Shown piece by piece: positions 1 through 11,892 of a stretch of 64,000 nucleotides of DNA. How positions within the stretch are numbered: the stretch's first letter is position 1; each line of letters starts with the position of its first letter. The notes under the pieces were generated by a model that was not told the DNA's origin, made no database searches, and saw nothing but the letters and a program-made list of their open reading frames with translations. Source of the stretch: Nilaparvata lugens. Its lineage: Eukaryota; Arthropoda; Insecta; Hemiptera; Delphacidae. The stretch lies in contig NC_052507.1 in NCBI RefSeq assembly GCF_014356525.2, positions 6,023,561 through 6,087,560 on the forward strand, read 5' to 3'. Made by a program: the position numbers and the translations under genes.

Positions 1-98
1 CCAGAATTCTATAGGCTAAAATTTAGCCTAATAGGAAGGATATAGAGGCGGCGAATGGTAAAGAAAAGTAGTGTGGAACCACATCAAAACGATCGCTC

Positions 99-513
99 CC
101 TCTGTCTCTCTCGCTCTCTATGTATCTTCTCTCTTACTCTTTTTCTTTCTCTCTCTCTCTCTCACACATCCTCACTTACTCTTTCTTCTCTCTCTCTTTT
201 CTCTCAAACTCGCTCGCTCTGTCTTCTTTCTCTCCCTCTCTGTGCTATTCTCTCACTCTCTCACTCCCTGACTCGTTCCATCTCTCTTTCTCTCTATCTC
301 TCCATCCATCCCTCTATCTCTCTTCTCTCATTCTCCCTCTTCTTTTTCTCACACTCGCTTTTTGTCTCTCTTACTTTATATATCTCTCTCTCTTTTCTCC
401 ATCTCTCTCACCCATACACTCTATCTCTCACACACTTATTTCTATCTCTCTGTTCTTCATCTCTAACACTCTCACTGTCTCTTTTTTCATTTTCTATCAC
501 ACACTCTCTTTCT

Positions 514-569
<56 letters not shown>
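99..569. repeat. CT-rich pyrimidine tract and (CT)n microsatellite
   Basis: Almost pure pyrimidine on the plus strand, ending in an uninterrupted (CT)n run at about 518-569. The long open frames across it read as Ser/Leu/Phe repeats and are not genes. Related, shorter tracts occur at 885-1045, 1552-1735 and 9329-9522; the phrase TCTCACTGTTTT recurs in the second and third, so they look like copies of one degenerate array. Confidence 0.9.
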
Positions 570-571
<2 letters not shown>

Positions 572-884
572 ACGGTTAAGTGCTGAAGGGGAGGGTATCC
601 TTGATACCCTCTCTGAGAATGGACTTCTTAAGGTCCAAACTTCACCGTTTCATGTGAAAACATTACAGTAGTATCTTAACTTTTGCATTTTTCATCATTA
701 TTCTTGCTCAATATTATTGTAGAACTCATCAGTTTAATATGATTCACCATGTCATTTTACCGCTACTGGTATTTATTTTTAACGCTAGAACGTAAGTTGA
801 ATTATGTTTTGTTAAAACACATGAATAAAGGAATCTGAATATGAATCTTCTCTCTATCCCACTTAACTCTAACTCTATCCCCAC

Positions 885-1045
885 TTAACTCTATCCCACA
901 AACTCTCTTTCTCCTACTTTATCACTCTCCCTCTCTCGCTCTCTCTCCCTATCTATTCCTCTCCTCTATCACTGTCTTTCTTCTCTCTCTATCACTCACT
1001 ATCTGTCTCTCTCACTGTTTTATCTCTCCCTCTCATCCATACACT
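885..1045. repeat. CT-rich degenerate tract
   Basis: Pyrimidine-rich stretch with repeated CTCTCT words. A 40-base piece around 981-1020 recurs almost exactly at 1567-1606, which points to duplication rather than independent slippage. Confidence 0.7.
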
Positions 1046-1551
1046 CTCTAATAATTATTCTCACTCTCTCGTAATTATTACGCAATCAATTTCTAAAATC
1101 TTAATTAAATCACACCCTATAACGTTTGTTCCATTTATCTATTTTGAATCATTAATGCAATATATTCACTATTCACATTTGTATTCACTATTACTCATTC
1201 TAATATCATCCATCTTATCCATTAATCCCATTTCTAAGATTCAAATCACATATTCACATGTTATAATATTCCCAACAGCTCTATTCCATCACAACCCGGT
1301 CGTGTGTTGATGGGAACGATATTATTTCATATCCTTCTTAAAGAATCGACAATTATTTGTTGAAACACCGCCGATTTATGAAGTTACATTACAATTTTAT
1401 ATTATTGTTATTCTAATTGCATTTAATCTTTATTCTCATTGATTAATTATCTATACTTTGTAGAATTCGTTGAATAATTAGCATTACCGTCATTTAAAGT
1501 AAATTAGTGTATAAGCCAGTAAATATTGTAACATACATAAAAAAATCTAAC

Positions 1552-1735
1552 CTAATCTCTTTCTTTTCTCTCTATCACTCACTATCTGTCTCTCTCACTG
1601 TTTTGTCTCTCTCTTCTCTTTCTCTCTCTTTTCTCGCTCTCTCACTCACACGCTCTTTTTCCCCCACTCTCTCACGTCACTCTCTCTTTCTCTCACTCAC
1701 AAACTCTTTCCTTCATCTACTTTTTGTCCTTAAGA
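1552..1735. repeat. CT-rich degenerate tract (second copy)
   Basis: Pyrimidine-rich tract sharing the ATCACTCACTATCTGTCTCT phrase with the tract at 885-1045. No gene; the open frame across it is low-complexity. Confidence 0.7.
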
Positions 1736-2304
1736 TTTTCCTTAAAACACACACCTGCCCCGTGTGTGGCTAGCCCAGCGGTCAGCCTCTGAGATGGACC
1801 GCGTTTGGCTTGCTCTAATCCGAAAATCTGTAGATGATGTTTAGCCTACTACCCGTAAGAGGATCAAGGTGTTTCATAAAAGAACTATACACCTAATCTA
1901 ACCTAAAACTAGCCGCCAAGAAAAGCATTGAAAGCTTTTCATTATTTGCTTCTCACCGCATAAAGACGCGGCGATATTGATCCCCACAGATTATCGGAAA
2001 ATGGTGAAAGGTAGCGCATCTTCCACTCTGAAAAGACCGCATATTGAAGCTTATTTGCTTGTTGGTGAAGATAAGATGAAAATGTGATTGAGTTTTTGAA
2101 TTCAATGAGCAAATGAATGAGAAATATAGCATCTAATCAAAAGAATTTGAATGAATTGCGAATCAATTGGCTGAAAGATGAATAAATTATGGATAAATGA
2201 TTAAAAAGATGAATGAATAATAATTATTGTATATAATTAATAATTATGTATAAAAATGAATGAATGAATCAATTAGAATAGTTATTCAAACGAAATCTCA
2301 AATA
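1736..2304. other. No gene seen; ordinary AT-rich sequence
   Basis: Somewhat GC-richer at 1745-1830 and then increasingly AT-rich with short GAAT/AATG-type words at 2095-2270. The flanking stretch 1046-1551 is likewise AT-rich without a recognisable feature. Confidence 0.6.
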
Positions 2305-2922
2305 ACTAGTAGTTCTGTGAACAGTAGACCTCGCGCAGTTATGAACTACAGCCTCCTCTGTTCATGCTGTCCATCAGAGTAAATTCTGTCCTGTCCTATC
2401 GTGTCGGCGAGATATCGGTGTGAAAACGACTAATGGTTGTTGAGGTTGGTGTATCGAAAATGCCAACATCAAAAGCTAATCTCCTTCAAGACATACTGAA
2501 TGTTAACAGGTCAGCCCGAGTTGAAAGCAGAGAAAGGTTGACAGAAAATAATAAAATGCTCCTTTCAGCTTTTAGTTGCATGCAACTAATGCAACTAATT
2601 GCACACAACAGCTGAGTTTTACTAAGTTGAATTGAGATATTGATTGCATGCAATTAATAATCCACTCGACAGCTGATTTATAATGAATAATTCTATAGTC
2701 TGATTTTTACGGCAATATTGGCGTTCGAAGGAGACTCCTTTTCCTTTTGTATTATCCTTAAAATGCAAAATTTAAAGAAAACCTCCTATATAAGTCGACG
2801 CGCCTTGTTTCAAAGTACCTACTTGCATATCAAATTTTATCCAAATCGGGCAATAACTGCGACTGTAACTGCGGTACAAACAAACATACAAACAAACAAG
2901 GCCTCAGCTTTGCCTCGGTCAA
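2305..2922. repeat. Interspersed repeat, family R1 (copy 1)
   Basis: One end begins ACTAGTAGTTCTGTGAACAG and the other ends near GCCTCGGTCAA. The same ends and interior recur in opposite orientation at 15764-16379, partly at 16380-16590, and as an end fragment at 44335-44542. Shared internal landmarks are the pair of CAGCTGATTTATAATGA and a TATAGTCTGATTTT-type phrase, and a stretch describing a partly conserved frame with no long ORF. No terminal inverted repeat or target duplication was found, so the class is not assigned. Confidence 0.7.
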
Positions 2923-3027
2923 ATATCTGAGTACATTAGTCTTCATAAGATTTAAGAGAATTTATTTCGAATTTCATTCAAGTTCAATGGATACACATTG
3001 TTACTGGTATTCAATGGCCTACCACAG

Positions 3028-3780
3028 AGGGAATCCTACTATATTAAGCGAGCAATTTCTGTATTAATATATCTGGTTATTTTTATATCTGGCTATTTTT
3101 ATTATCTGGTATTTAGGCTATGTTTTACGGATCTCGAAAACGGCTCTAACGATTTTCACGAAATTTGGAACATAGTTGGTTTATGATATAAAGATTCGAT
3201 TGCACTAGGGCTCATTCTTTGGAAAACTCGCTGAACAACATTAAAAGGATGATTCATCCTTGGAAAACAGATGATAATTTCGTCGTCTCTCGATAACAGA
3301 AGATGCGTGTGCCTGTGTGGGGGAGAGACAGAATTATTTCCAGCTGTGTAATCATAATCAATCAGCGAGAAATTCTATCTAGCTAGACAATTTAATCGAT
3401 TTGATCAACATAATCTGATTTGTTGACATGACTTGATAATTCACCTAAACTAGAGTATATCATAATTTTCAAAGTTGATCATTATTTGACGATTTCAAGT
3501 GATTAGTGAGTGTTATTTTGTTATTCAATTTGGTTTGTATATAATCTAAATTATAAATTTTCTGTTTTCAAATGTTTGAACAGAAAATTGAACCTGACTT
3601 CAAGTGTATGGAACATAACCTACTTTCTGGACTATTTATAGTGTATAAATCAAAATTCGGGAAAGGAACAGTTTTGGGCTGTGCCTGTTATTACTTCCTC
3701 AATCATTTTAAAGAATAATTGTGTTCGGTTTATCAAAAGTCAGTAAATAAATAACGAGTGAAGCTCGGTGCCCCGATATT
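3028..3780 (+). mobile_element. Interspersed element, family R2, with 23-bp target duplication
   Basis: The 23-bp direct repeats at 3005-3027 and 3781-3803 (TGGTATTCAATGGCCTACCA then CAG) flank an element that starts near AATCCTACTATATTAAGCGA and ends GGTGCCCCGATATTT. The same two ends bound a longer copy on the minus strand at 23169-24184, which lacks this flank, so the direct repeats are a target-site duplication rather than part of the element. A duplication of this length is typical of target-primed insertion by LINE machinery; the element itself carries no recognisable coding region. Confidence 0.7.
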
Positions 3781-3803
3781 TGGTATTCAATGGCCTACCA
3801 CAG

Positions 3804-4592
3804 TGGGAAGAAAATTGATCAAGTGAAAGTTCATAAACAGATGGCTGGGATCCACAAGCCTCCCATTATCAAGTAGACTTTCAAGCACCACAAACCAAGC
3901 CATATCATCACCAGGATCAGTCCTTTCCGGTACCTATGCTACTGATACCCTCAATAGTAGTGTTTTTCAAAAAAAGAGCACATACTAGTTCATAGGGAGC
4001 CGCACTGCTTCCCTAATCTACAAGGGAAGGGTGCGAGATGCAAGAAGAGATCGCATTGGTCGACGAGCCGGAAGATTCTTGTAACAACTCTCTCACCCTC
4101 GTCGAATTTCGACCAATGAGAGGCCAGTATCGTAAAGCTCGCGATATTATATGAGTGTGTCTATTATTGAAACATGGGTGGTCTCTCTTGTCGGCCTGCA
4201 TTATTTATCCAGATACATTCAGAAATCGCATCGCTTTACACGCCTCGCTGCAGTTTAGGTGTAATCCGATACTCCGCGGGGTTTGTTTTGCACCCTCTGT
4301 TCCACCCCTGAGATAGCCGGCTTGCAACATTGTCTATTAATAAATTAAGGTCATCAGGGATGATGAATCATAACGTATGTTGCGTTGATATTCATGAATG
4401 TTTCAATAGTTTTCAAGGTAATTTTTAAAGTGAGCTGGAAACAGTATACGTTGTCTTTTTCTTTTTGAGTGTAGTGCAAAACTGAAAGCTTTGAGAAATG
4501 TCGATGAGCTCGGATGATGTCATGAGAACAAGCATGAAAATTCGGTTACAATCAATATAGAACTATTGAAGTTGAGAAGACAATTTTTACTT
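3804..4592. other. No gene recognised; GC-richer patch at 4000-4320
   Basis: The patch at 4000-4320 is richer in GC than its surroundings and holds two oppositely oriented CCAAT-type words (GCATTGGTCGA at about 4053 and GACCAATGAG at about 4110). It could be a promoter or a unique repeat; nothing else supports either reading. Confidence 0.35.
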
Positions 4593-4960
4593 CTATAGTG
4601 AAGTTCACGTTATAATGAGAGTTGAAGATAATAGGAGAACTGCGTTGTAGATTCTCTGCCTTGCCACTGCCTTCTATGGACGATAGCTGATGCCGGTATA
4701 TCTGAATACAATTACTCATTCTTGTTTAAAACAATCAATTATATTCTGTTCGTGAAGAAAAAGTATTTTTCATTGATTAGAAAATAAATTTCCATGATTG
4801 AGATTGGATATTTTGCTGCTTGATTATATTAATTCATTATTGAAAAACGATGCTGGCAGCGTTGCAGAGCTAGAAAAGGATAGGACTATCTGCTTTGTCG
4901 AATGATAGACAAGGATAGCAACACCAATGTAGCCATTTTAAACCGTGGACCTCATCGTAG
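4593..4960. mobile_element. MITE, family M1 (copy 1)
   Basis: Terminal inverted repeats of the form CTATAGTGAGGTCCACGTTA, here as CTATAGTGAAGTTCACGTTA on the left and the complement on the right. Interior shared with other copies: a GGCAAGGCAGAGAATC-type phrase near one end and a GCTATCC/GACAAGGATAGCAAC phrase near the other. Other members lie at 12391-12500, 16739-16819 (fragment), 16820-17217, 19988-20330, 29640-30315, 34590-34640 and 41533-41572 (ends only). Confidence 0.8.
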
Positions 4961-5199
4961 TGCGATACTGGAAGCTTCGGAAAATATCGATAAGCATGTC
5001 TGATACCGTAAGGAATGAGCATTAAAATTCAGCTCCAAAAAATTTGGAATTGAATTCAATTGAGAAGGAAATTCTACTACATATGCAAAGAAATTGTTCA
5101 ATTTAGTACCTTCTCGAATAACTTGAGGAGTAGGTGGATAAATGTTATTTTATGTACAAAATTTTATTAAAACACTTATTGAAATGGGCTGCTTTTAAA

Positions 5200-5869
5200 T
5201 TAATAAAACAAATAAAACTTGTAGCACCCTTTATTTATTAAAAAACTTAAAATAGTTGAACAACTAGTTTCGGTTCTAAAACCATCTTCAGGTTCTAAAT
5301 AATTTAAAACTTAAAATAGTTGAACAACTAGTTTCGGTTCTAAAACCATCTTCAGGTTCTAAGTTAACTATTTTAAGTTTAAACTACCTCTGAATAAATC
5401 AGAGGTAAAGGCTGTCGTACTACTTGCTGGCTAGGTCTTGCTTCATCAGTTATTTCTTTATGAAGTCATTTAACGTTCTATAAGTAATATTAGTCAAAGT
5501 ACACTTTAAGTCAAAATAGTTTTATAGATAAAATATAGAATTACTTTGGAAAATAATAAAATGTTAATAAAACAAATAAAACTTGTAGCACCTGTAATTT
5601 AGAACCTGAAGATGGTTTTAGAACCGAAACTAGTTGTTCAACTATTTTAAGTTTTTTAATAAATAAAGGGTGCTACAAGTTTTATTTGTTTTATTAACAT
5701 TTTATTATTTTCCAAAGTAATTCTATATTTTATCTATAAAACTATTTTGACCTAAAGTGTACTTTGACTAATATTACTTATAGAACGTTAAATGACTTCA
5801 TAAAGAAATAACTGATGAAGCAAGACCTAGCCAGCAAGTAGTACGACAGCCTTTACCTCTGATTTATTC
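5200..5869. repeat. Two overlapping large inverted repeats (nested foldback)
   Basis: Arms 5392-5592 and 5669-5869 are inverted copies of 201 bp with very few mismatches. A second inverted pair, 5200-5300 and 5597-5697 (101 bp each), overlaps the first, so 5669-5697 belongs to both. A direct duplicate of the ACTAGTTTCGGTTCTAAAAC segment also occurs at 5252-5300 and 5308-5360. No coding potential. The arrangement is typical of a foldback element that has suffered a second insertion or duplication. Confidence 0.85.
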
Positions 5870-6153
5870 ACGATGCTTTTTGCTTCTACATAATATTATT
5901 ATTTCAGTCATTGATTTCCAAGATTTATTGGCAATAATAGATTCTATCCTATTTTCATAGATGTTGTAGAAATGTTTCATATTTGAAGCAAGACCTAGCT
6001 AGCAAGTAGCACGACAGCCTTTACCTCTAACTCATTTACAATGCTTTTTGCTCCTGCATAATATTAATATAACTTTCATTGATTTTCAAGATGTATTGGC
6101 AATGAGGCATAATAGATTTTATCCTATTTTCATAGATGTTGTAGAAATCTTTC
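5815..6153 (+). repeat. Tandem duplication, period about 168 bp
   Basis: The segment beginning TGAAGCAAGACCTAGC at 5815 is repeated from 5983 with about 10 percent divergence. The first unit overlaps the right arm of the inverted repeat at 5669-5869, so the duplication happened after, or together with, formation of that arm. Confidence 0.8.
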
Positions 6154-6221
6154 ATAATGAATTACTAAAACCATAATAGCCTACATTATGTTGTTATCTC
6201 AACTCAAAATTCAACACATGA

Positions 6222-6374
6222 ATAAAATAATCATTAATCGATATTCATTTCCAGTCCTCAAGATCATAGCATAGATCTTTATTTGAGCTCAGTGAAAATA
6301 ATAATTAATCGATATTCATTTCCAGTCCTCAAGATCAGAGAATAGATCTTTATTTGAGCTCAGTGAAAATAATA
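6222..6374 (+). repeat. Tandem duplication, period about 76 bp
   Basis: Two adjacent units containing TTAATCGATATTCATTTCCA and GATCTTTATTTGAGCTCAG, differing at only a few positions, so the duplication is young. Confidence 0.85.
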
Positions 6375-6646
6375 ATATGGTAGCTACTGTACCGCTTTAT
6401 ATCATATCATAGAACAGGCACTATTTGGTCATTGCTACTTACGTTACCTTGGCTAATTTTCTTATGTTTCAGTGATATTTAAATGCCTTTTCTCCATAAA
6501 CATCATCTATTAAAACGTTAAGTATACACTTAATCTATTCAAGTAACAAAATTAACTGGCGTTAGACCTACATAATACGTTTTCTCAACTCAACAACATA
6601 AATTAATATAGCCTACAACTGACAATGATGAATTGAGCATTACTTT

Positions 6647-6894
6647 AAGGCCCCCATCCACGGTCAAACAAGTATCAAACAAGTGCAAACTACTACCAGC
6701 CTATAATATCAGGCCCTCAAATAGAATGAACATAACATAGACATCTACTAATTTCACGCCATATTAACATACCTTAATAATGTTTATTATATTTGTGGGG
6801 CATGATGCCTATAAGTAGGTATTTTTATAAGATTTTATAAGTAGGTATACTAGTTTGCACAAGCTTGTTTCACCGTTTGACCATGAGGGCCTTT
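6647..6894. mobile_element. MITE with AAGGCCC termini
   Basis: Inverted ends: AAGGCCCCCATCCACGGTCA on the left and the complement of a closely similar sequence on the right (TGACCATGAGGGCCTT). About 248 bp, AT-rich interior without coding potential. Likely non-autonomous DNA transposon; superfamily not assigned. Confidence 0.7.
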
Positions 6895-7917
6895 ACGGTA
6901 TCTCAAGTTTTGTGTATTTTCAACTCTCAAAGTATAAAACCTTTTCTATTTATCTATTTCGTAGGCTTACTTGAATTGCAGCATATAGATTGTAGAATAC
7001 GTTAGTAGAACCAGAAACAACTGAATGGTATTTCTCTTCTCTCTGGCAGGACACAGGATTCTACAACAGGACTTTCTTTGGTACAAAAGGACAACGCATT
7101 ATCTGATTAACTACTGATACAATAGTGTCATCATTGCATGATTCGAGTCCACTCAGCGGTTTTGTGCTCTTTCTGAATCTGAGCCCAGATTTGAATGGAG
7201 CATATCGTATCACTTGACCCACCACAATGCCTCTCCCAGCCGGCACAACGGCCATTTTACAAAACCAAACGAGTTGTCGCCAAACGATTTGTCCCTCTCC
7301 TATCCTTTTCTGTGTTGTCACAGAGGCTGACAATGTTATCTGCCCATAGATCAACGACATCTCTGTTATCTGATGTTCACAATGTAAACAAATTCACAAA
7401 GTTCCGTACACAAACGAACCGCTCTTTTTACGCAATCAATGATCCGTCACTAAACCGCGTTTAAATCGTCCTCTAAACCCTGGTTAGCAATGTTTGTATC
7501 GAACTGTTTGTTTGTCACCCCTCAGCAAACACCAAGTGGGCAGAAAATCGCACAAAAAATGTTACATCAATTCATCAATATGCTCATTGTATTCCTAAGT
7601 ACCGGTACCAAATAGAATTCGGATAGGATTTGAATTCTCTTCCTGTTTTTAGAAAACTAGGATATAATAGACTTGGTAAACGTAGCCTCTATTGAATTTA
7701 ACCGCCGTTAAGTGACGTCATCACTCATCTGATTTATTCATAGATTCTTGAGACATTTAATTTCGTTAGATAACATCATTCAGGTTTCATTTCAAATTTA
7801 ATAGATTAACTGGCAACCGATCTGAACTTGTATTACCGGATTGAAGATACAAAACATAAGAAAAATTGTCTCTTTTTTGTGTAGTTGAGAAGTTGATATT
7901 GTGGTAATTATTCATAT
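6895..7917. other. No gene recognised; GC-richer patch at 7060-7520
   Basis: Both strands hold open frames of 89-99 codons at 7061-7464 that overlap each other; neither shows a known motif or splice context. A TGACGTCA (CRE-like) word sits at 7713-7720. I see no convincing gene. Confidence 0.35.
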
Positions 7918-8161
7918 TGAATGAAAAAGACTAAGAAATTGTCAAAAAACCACTGATTTATTGATAATTAGAAAGACCGGTTTCGGTTATTACACCATTG
8001 TCAATCTCTGATAATCACCTCGCCTACTAGTATAAATTCTGCTGCTCTTGTATTTAGTTTTAGTTTATTTTAGATTGACAATGGTGTAATAACCGAAACC
8101 GGTCTTTCTAATTATCAATAAATCAGTGGTTTTTTGACAATTTCTTAGTCTTTTTCATTCA
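7918..8161. mobile_element. Foldback element, family FB1 (copy 1)
   Basis: Arms 7918-8007 and 8072-8161 are 90-bp inverted copies around a 64-bp spacer. The arms carry GAAAGACCGGTTTCGGTTAT and ACACCATTGTCAATCTC. The flanking word AAAATTGTCTC occurs just outside on both sides (about 7861 and 8162), a possible target duplication if the left arm extends with the GTGTAGTTGAGAAGTTGATA sequence. A second member lies at 29888-30165. Confidence 0.8.
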
Positions 8162-9328
8162 AAAATTGTCTCAATTTGCACATTCTCACACGGTACAAAA
8201 GTACCTATTTCTAGAATATTGAAAACACAAGAATGTTTTCTATTATCACGAACTTATTTAATCAATTTATTTATTTATTTGAGATAATATGAGTTGGTTT
8301 CTCATTTTCAGAAGATTACAGGCATGTTTCGACACCTAGGGTGTTATCTTCAGTGTGATGGATATAACACCATAGGTGTTGAAACTTATATGTTATTTTT
8401 GAAGATAAATTCGTGATATTAGAAAATATTCTTGAGTCAACATTATGAATAAGTATCACTTACTATATAATTTTGATAATGTACTTATTGTATAAATGAA
8501 TAAATATCTCGCCTAATATTGTTCACCCTACTGAATTCCTTTTTTAGAGCTTGATATTAATAAGAAAGCTACATCATAATTATGAGAATCTACAATCTTA
8601 CAGTATTTCTCATTCAATTATTAGTCTACTTGAGAGCAGCCATTTAACCATAATTGAATTGTGTTATTAATTGAACCCAGCATAATCATACAATAAACAT
8701 TCTAATATTGATCAAACTAGTTGTTCTTTTTCATAAAACTGAATAGGTAGGCAACAGGAAAATACTCAAGAAATTAATCACAGAGAGTAGTTTTATAACT
8801 TTATACCGTTTTTTTTTTTACCAAACATTAATAGAATTTGGCAGTAGAGACGTATAGTAATTCAGCAGTTTCAAAATTTATAATCCCATACAGTTTTTCT
8901 ATCAAACAAAATAGAATGAGTCAGTAGAGACGATTCCAAAATTTAACAAATACAATATTTTTTCTGATTGAATAAAACTAATCGTGAGAGGTTTCATATT
9001 GAAGACCTGCTTCAATTTCTCATTACAGTAATACAGTTTCCAAGCTCAAAGGTACCTAAATAATCATACTGTATGATAAGAATACGGTAGTCCTATTAAT
9101 GGAAAGAATTGTTTATTTTACAATAGTGAAATGCCACTGCCTAGTATATGAAAAACTGGTTCTTTAGGTTCAAGAGAACTGTAGGTACCAAATAATTTTG
9201 ATGAATTCAATGTACAGTGCTTCTTTCACAGAATAGAATATTACGAGCAAGAAAAGTCAGGTAAATATTATAATCTCTGCTATCAACAAGCTGGTCTATC
9301 TTCATTTCCTAGTTGCCAAAACAAACTT
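8162..9328. other. No gene seen; AT-rich
   Basis: AT-rich sequence. A weak inverted pair around ACACCTAGGGTGTTATCTTC (8328-8375) resembles the centres of the foldback elements but is short. No coding region or recognisable repeat otherwise. Confidence 0.5.
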
Positions 9329-9522
9329 CTTCTCTTTCTCTCTCCATCATACTCTCTCACTCAATAATAATTATCGCTCACTCCTTCTTACGTCCACTCT
9401 CCTTCTCAATCTCTCTCTCAATCACATTTACTGACTACTTCTCCCGCTCCCACACACTCTCTTTCTCTCACTCTATCTCTCTCTCTTTGTCTCACTCCCT
9501 CTATCTCTCTCTCTCTTTCTCT
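9329..9522. repeat. CT-rich degenerate tract
   Basis: Pyrimidine-rich tract like those at 99-569, 885-1045 and 1552-1735. The 79-codon open frame across it is low-complexity Ser/Leu/Phe/Ile and not a gene. Confidence 0.8.
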
Positions 9523-10151
9523 GTAAATAAATCTTTTCCGTTAGTTCAATAACTTGATCTTCTCTCACCTCCTTTCCTACAGAAGCCAGTATCACCTTGC
9601 TCGCTCACATTTTGCCTTGCAGATTTCTTCATTCAGTGTTTGGTCAGACTCCTGAACGAGTCATATCATCAATATTATTGAAAAATTGGGCGCTGATTTC
9701 AGTTTGAAATTCTGGTGAGTCGAAATTATTGTTTTCAAAAACAAATTTTTCAAGTTATTGTGTAATAGTTATTTCAAATATCCAATGAAAACTATAAAAA
9801 TAGAACTAAATTTTTCAAGTTTGTGGTAATTTTAATGTACTTCATCATTGAAGTTTTGTGAATTTAGGATTATATCTTGCATGTTTCATAGTGTACCTGT
9901 TAATCTTCGGTTGAATCTGGTGAGTGAAAAATACTGTTTTCAAAAAAACAACCTGTATTAGGAACTTTTTGATAATTTTCAATATATTCCAGTAGGGTAT
10001 GGTAATATAGAGTTGGTACGGATCCTAATGAAGGATAATTTCTTGTATATTTCATAGAGTCTCTTAGGTACATGATGGTAATTTCCAATAAATTCCAATA
10101 ATATAGAGTAGGAACGGTTTCTAATCCAGGACAATTTCTTGCATGTCTTAA

Positions 10152-10314
10152 GGTGCGTACAGATTTACGCGCCGCGAACATGAGCAATTCACTTTTAATC
10201 AGCCGATGCCAAGCTTTTTATATCTGTATCTTACCGTTTCTGTAAAAATACAGATATAGTCAGCTGATTGAAAGTGAATTGCTCATGTTCGCGGCGCGTA
10301 TATCTGTACACACA
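10152..10314. mobile_element. MITE flanked by TTAA
   Basis: Inverted ends of about 50 bp, beginning GGTGCGTACAGATTTACGCG on the left with the complement on the right (GCGCGTATATCTGTACACAC). TTAA lies immediately outside both ends (10148-10151 and 10315-10318), as expected of a piggyBac-type non-autonomous element. The arms hold GCCGCGAACATGAGCAATTC, markedly more GC-rich than the surroundings. The 163-bp element can form a long hairpin. Confidence 0.75.
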
Positions 10315-11170
10315 TTAATAGTCTCATTTTACAAACAGGTTTATATCAGATTTTACAATATTACAATAGCCTATATACTCTCTATTTTAGTGAGATTTTG
10401 GATTTGAAATATTCTCATTCTAAAGAGGATTATCTCTTTCATAGTTTGTAGTGAATCTATTTTCAATAATATAATTGGTATAAAAAAAATCTATTTGATT
10501 CATTCTGAAAAACTCGAGTACAGATAAATAGATATATGTATATTTTTTTAATAATCTCATTCAATTGGTATCACTTTTATTAATCATTTTTCTTATTTTC
10601 AATATGATCAAATTTCTTCGATTGATATTTATTCTGCATAGACCGGTGAGGAAATAATCATACCGGTACGGTACGCCTACGGATAGGCATATAGTCGTGA
10701 CGAGATACGGTGTACTTATATTTTTCTATCTTTTGAAGCTACATGGAAAAATGGGAAAAAATTATTCTTTCATCATGTTGAACCATTTATATACCGCCAT
10801 AGAGAAAGATAGCATGAAAAGATTGCATTTAAGTGTTACCATCTTTTCTCTATGATAACACTACGTCTTTACTGATACCGTACATATAGAATTGACAGTT
10901 CACCGAAAAAGAATGTAGACCTGTTCACACTTGCACATTGGTGAAGGAGATTATATCATTACTTCATATTTTAGGAAAACAAATACAAGATTTATTAGAA
11001 ACGGTACAGTACCGTACCGTGTATTAGATAACGTAGCGCTAACTAAGATTCCATTTCCGACTGGCTTGACCTATGATCGTTGGTCTTTGTCTTGTTATAT
11101 TGAACCGTTATGCTAGCTATCACATTAAGGTAAAGCTGATCATGATTTATCAACCTTGTAAGTTAAAAAA
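10315..11170. other. No gene seen
   Basis: AT-rich sequence with several short GGTACGGTACG-type words at 10660-10690 and 11005-11025. A 61-codon and a 72-codon frame at 10931-11291 overlap in different frames and show no motif; the latter runs into the repeat at 11171. Confidence 0.5.
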
Positions 11171-11819
11171 TCTGGTGTGGCGCACTCACACAACTTTCCT
11201 TGCCCCTATGAAAATTGATCACCTGACGCTAGTGTTCCCGCACATCTCAAGTCTACTATTCAGAGATTTGAGCCAGCTGGTGACAGGGTAATAACGCTGG
11301 AGACACACATGATGTCTGCTATCCCTTCATAGTGAATGATTTAATAGAATCAACAATAATTTGCAATTGAATAATCACATTTTCTCGAATTTAAAGCTTA
11401 TTTTCAATTTTAGGTGAAAATGTTACTGAACATTAATTGTAGTGATTTTCATGCTCAATCTACTCCACTTGATTTTTTTGTTCCAATTGTATCTGGAGCC
11501 TGATAATTGGGAATCTATCTGCATTGATAGGGCGGAGCTCCTGAAATTTTTACAGATATGGGAATTGTGGCAGTTGATAGAGCTTATCGTTGACTATTTC
11601 AGGTATGAATTTGATCAAAATCGTTGGAGCCGTTTCCGAGAAAATCACGAAAAACCCTGTTTTTGACAACATTTTCGCCATTTTACCCGCCATCTTGATT
11701 TGCATTTGATCGAAATTGTTCGTGTCGGATCCTTATAGTGAAAGGACCTTAAGTTCCAAATTTCAAGTCATCCCGTTAATTGGGAGATGAGATATCGTGT
11801 ACACAGACGCACATACACT

Positions 11820-11892
<73 letters not shown>

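Noticed and set aside
55..671. Long overlapping open frames of 174 and 183 codons at the window start
   Set aside because: They translate a pyrimidine tract into Ser/Leu/Phe/Thr repeats; open in several frames because stop codons need purines.
1755..1800. Box A-like word (TAGCCCAGCGGTCAG) suggesting a tRNA-derived SINE
   Set aside because: No box B at the right distance and no poly(A) or simple tail.
7061..7464. Opposing 99- and 89-codon frames as a possible gene
   Set aside because: Each is the shadow of the other; no motif, no splice context; composition explains both.
7713..7720. TGACGTCA as a CRE regulatory site
   Set aside because: An isolated 8-mer with no gene start nearby is expected by chance in 64 kb.
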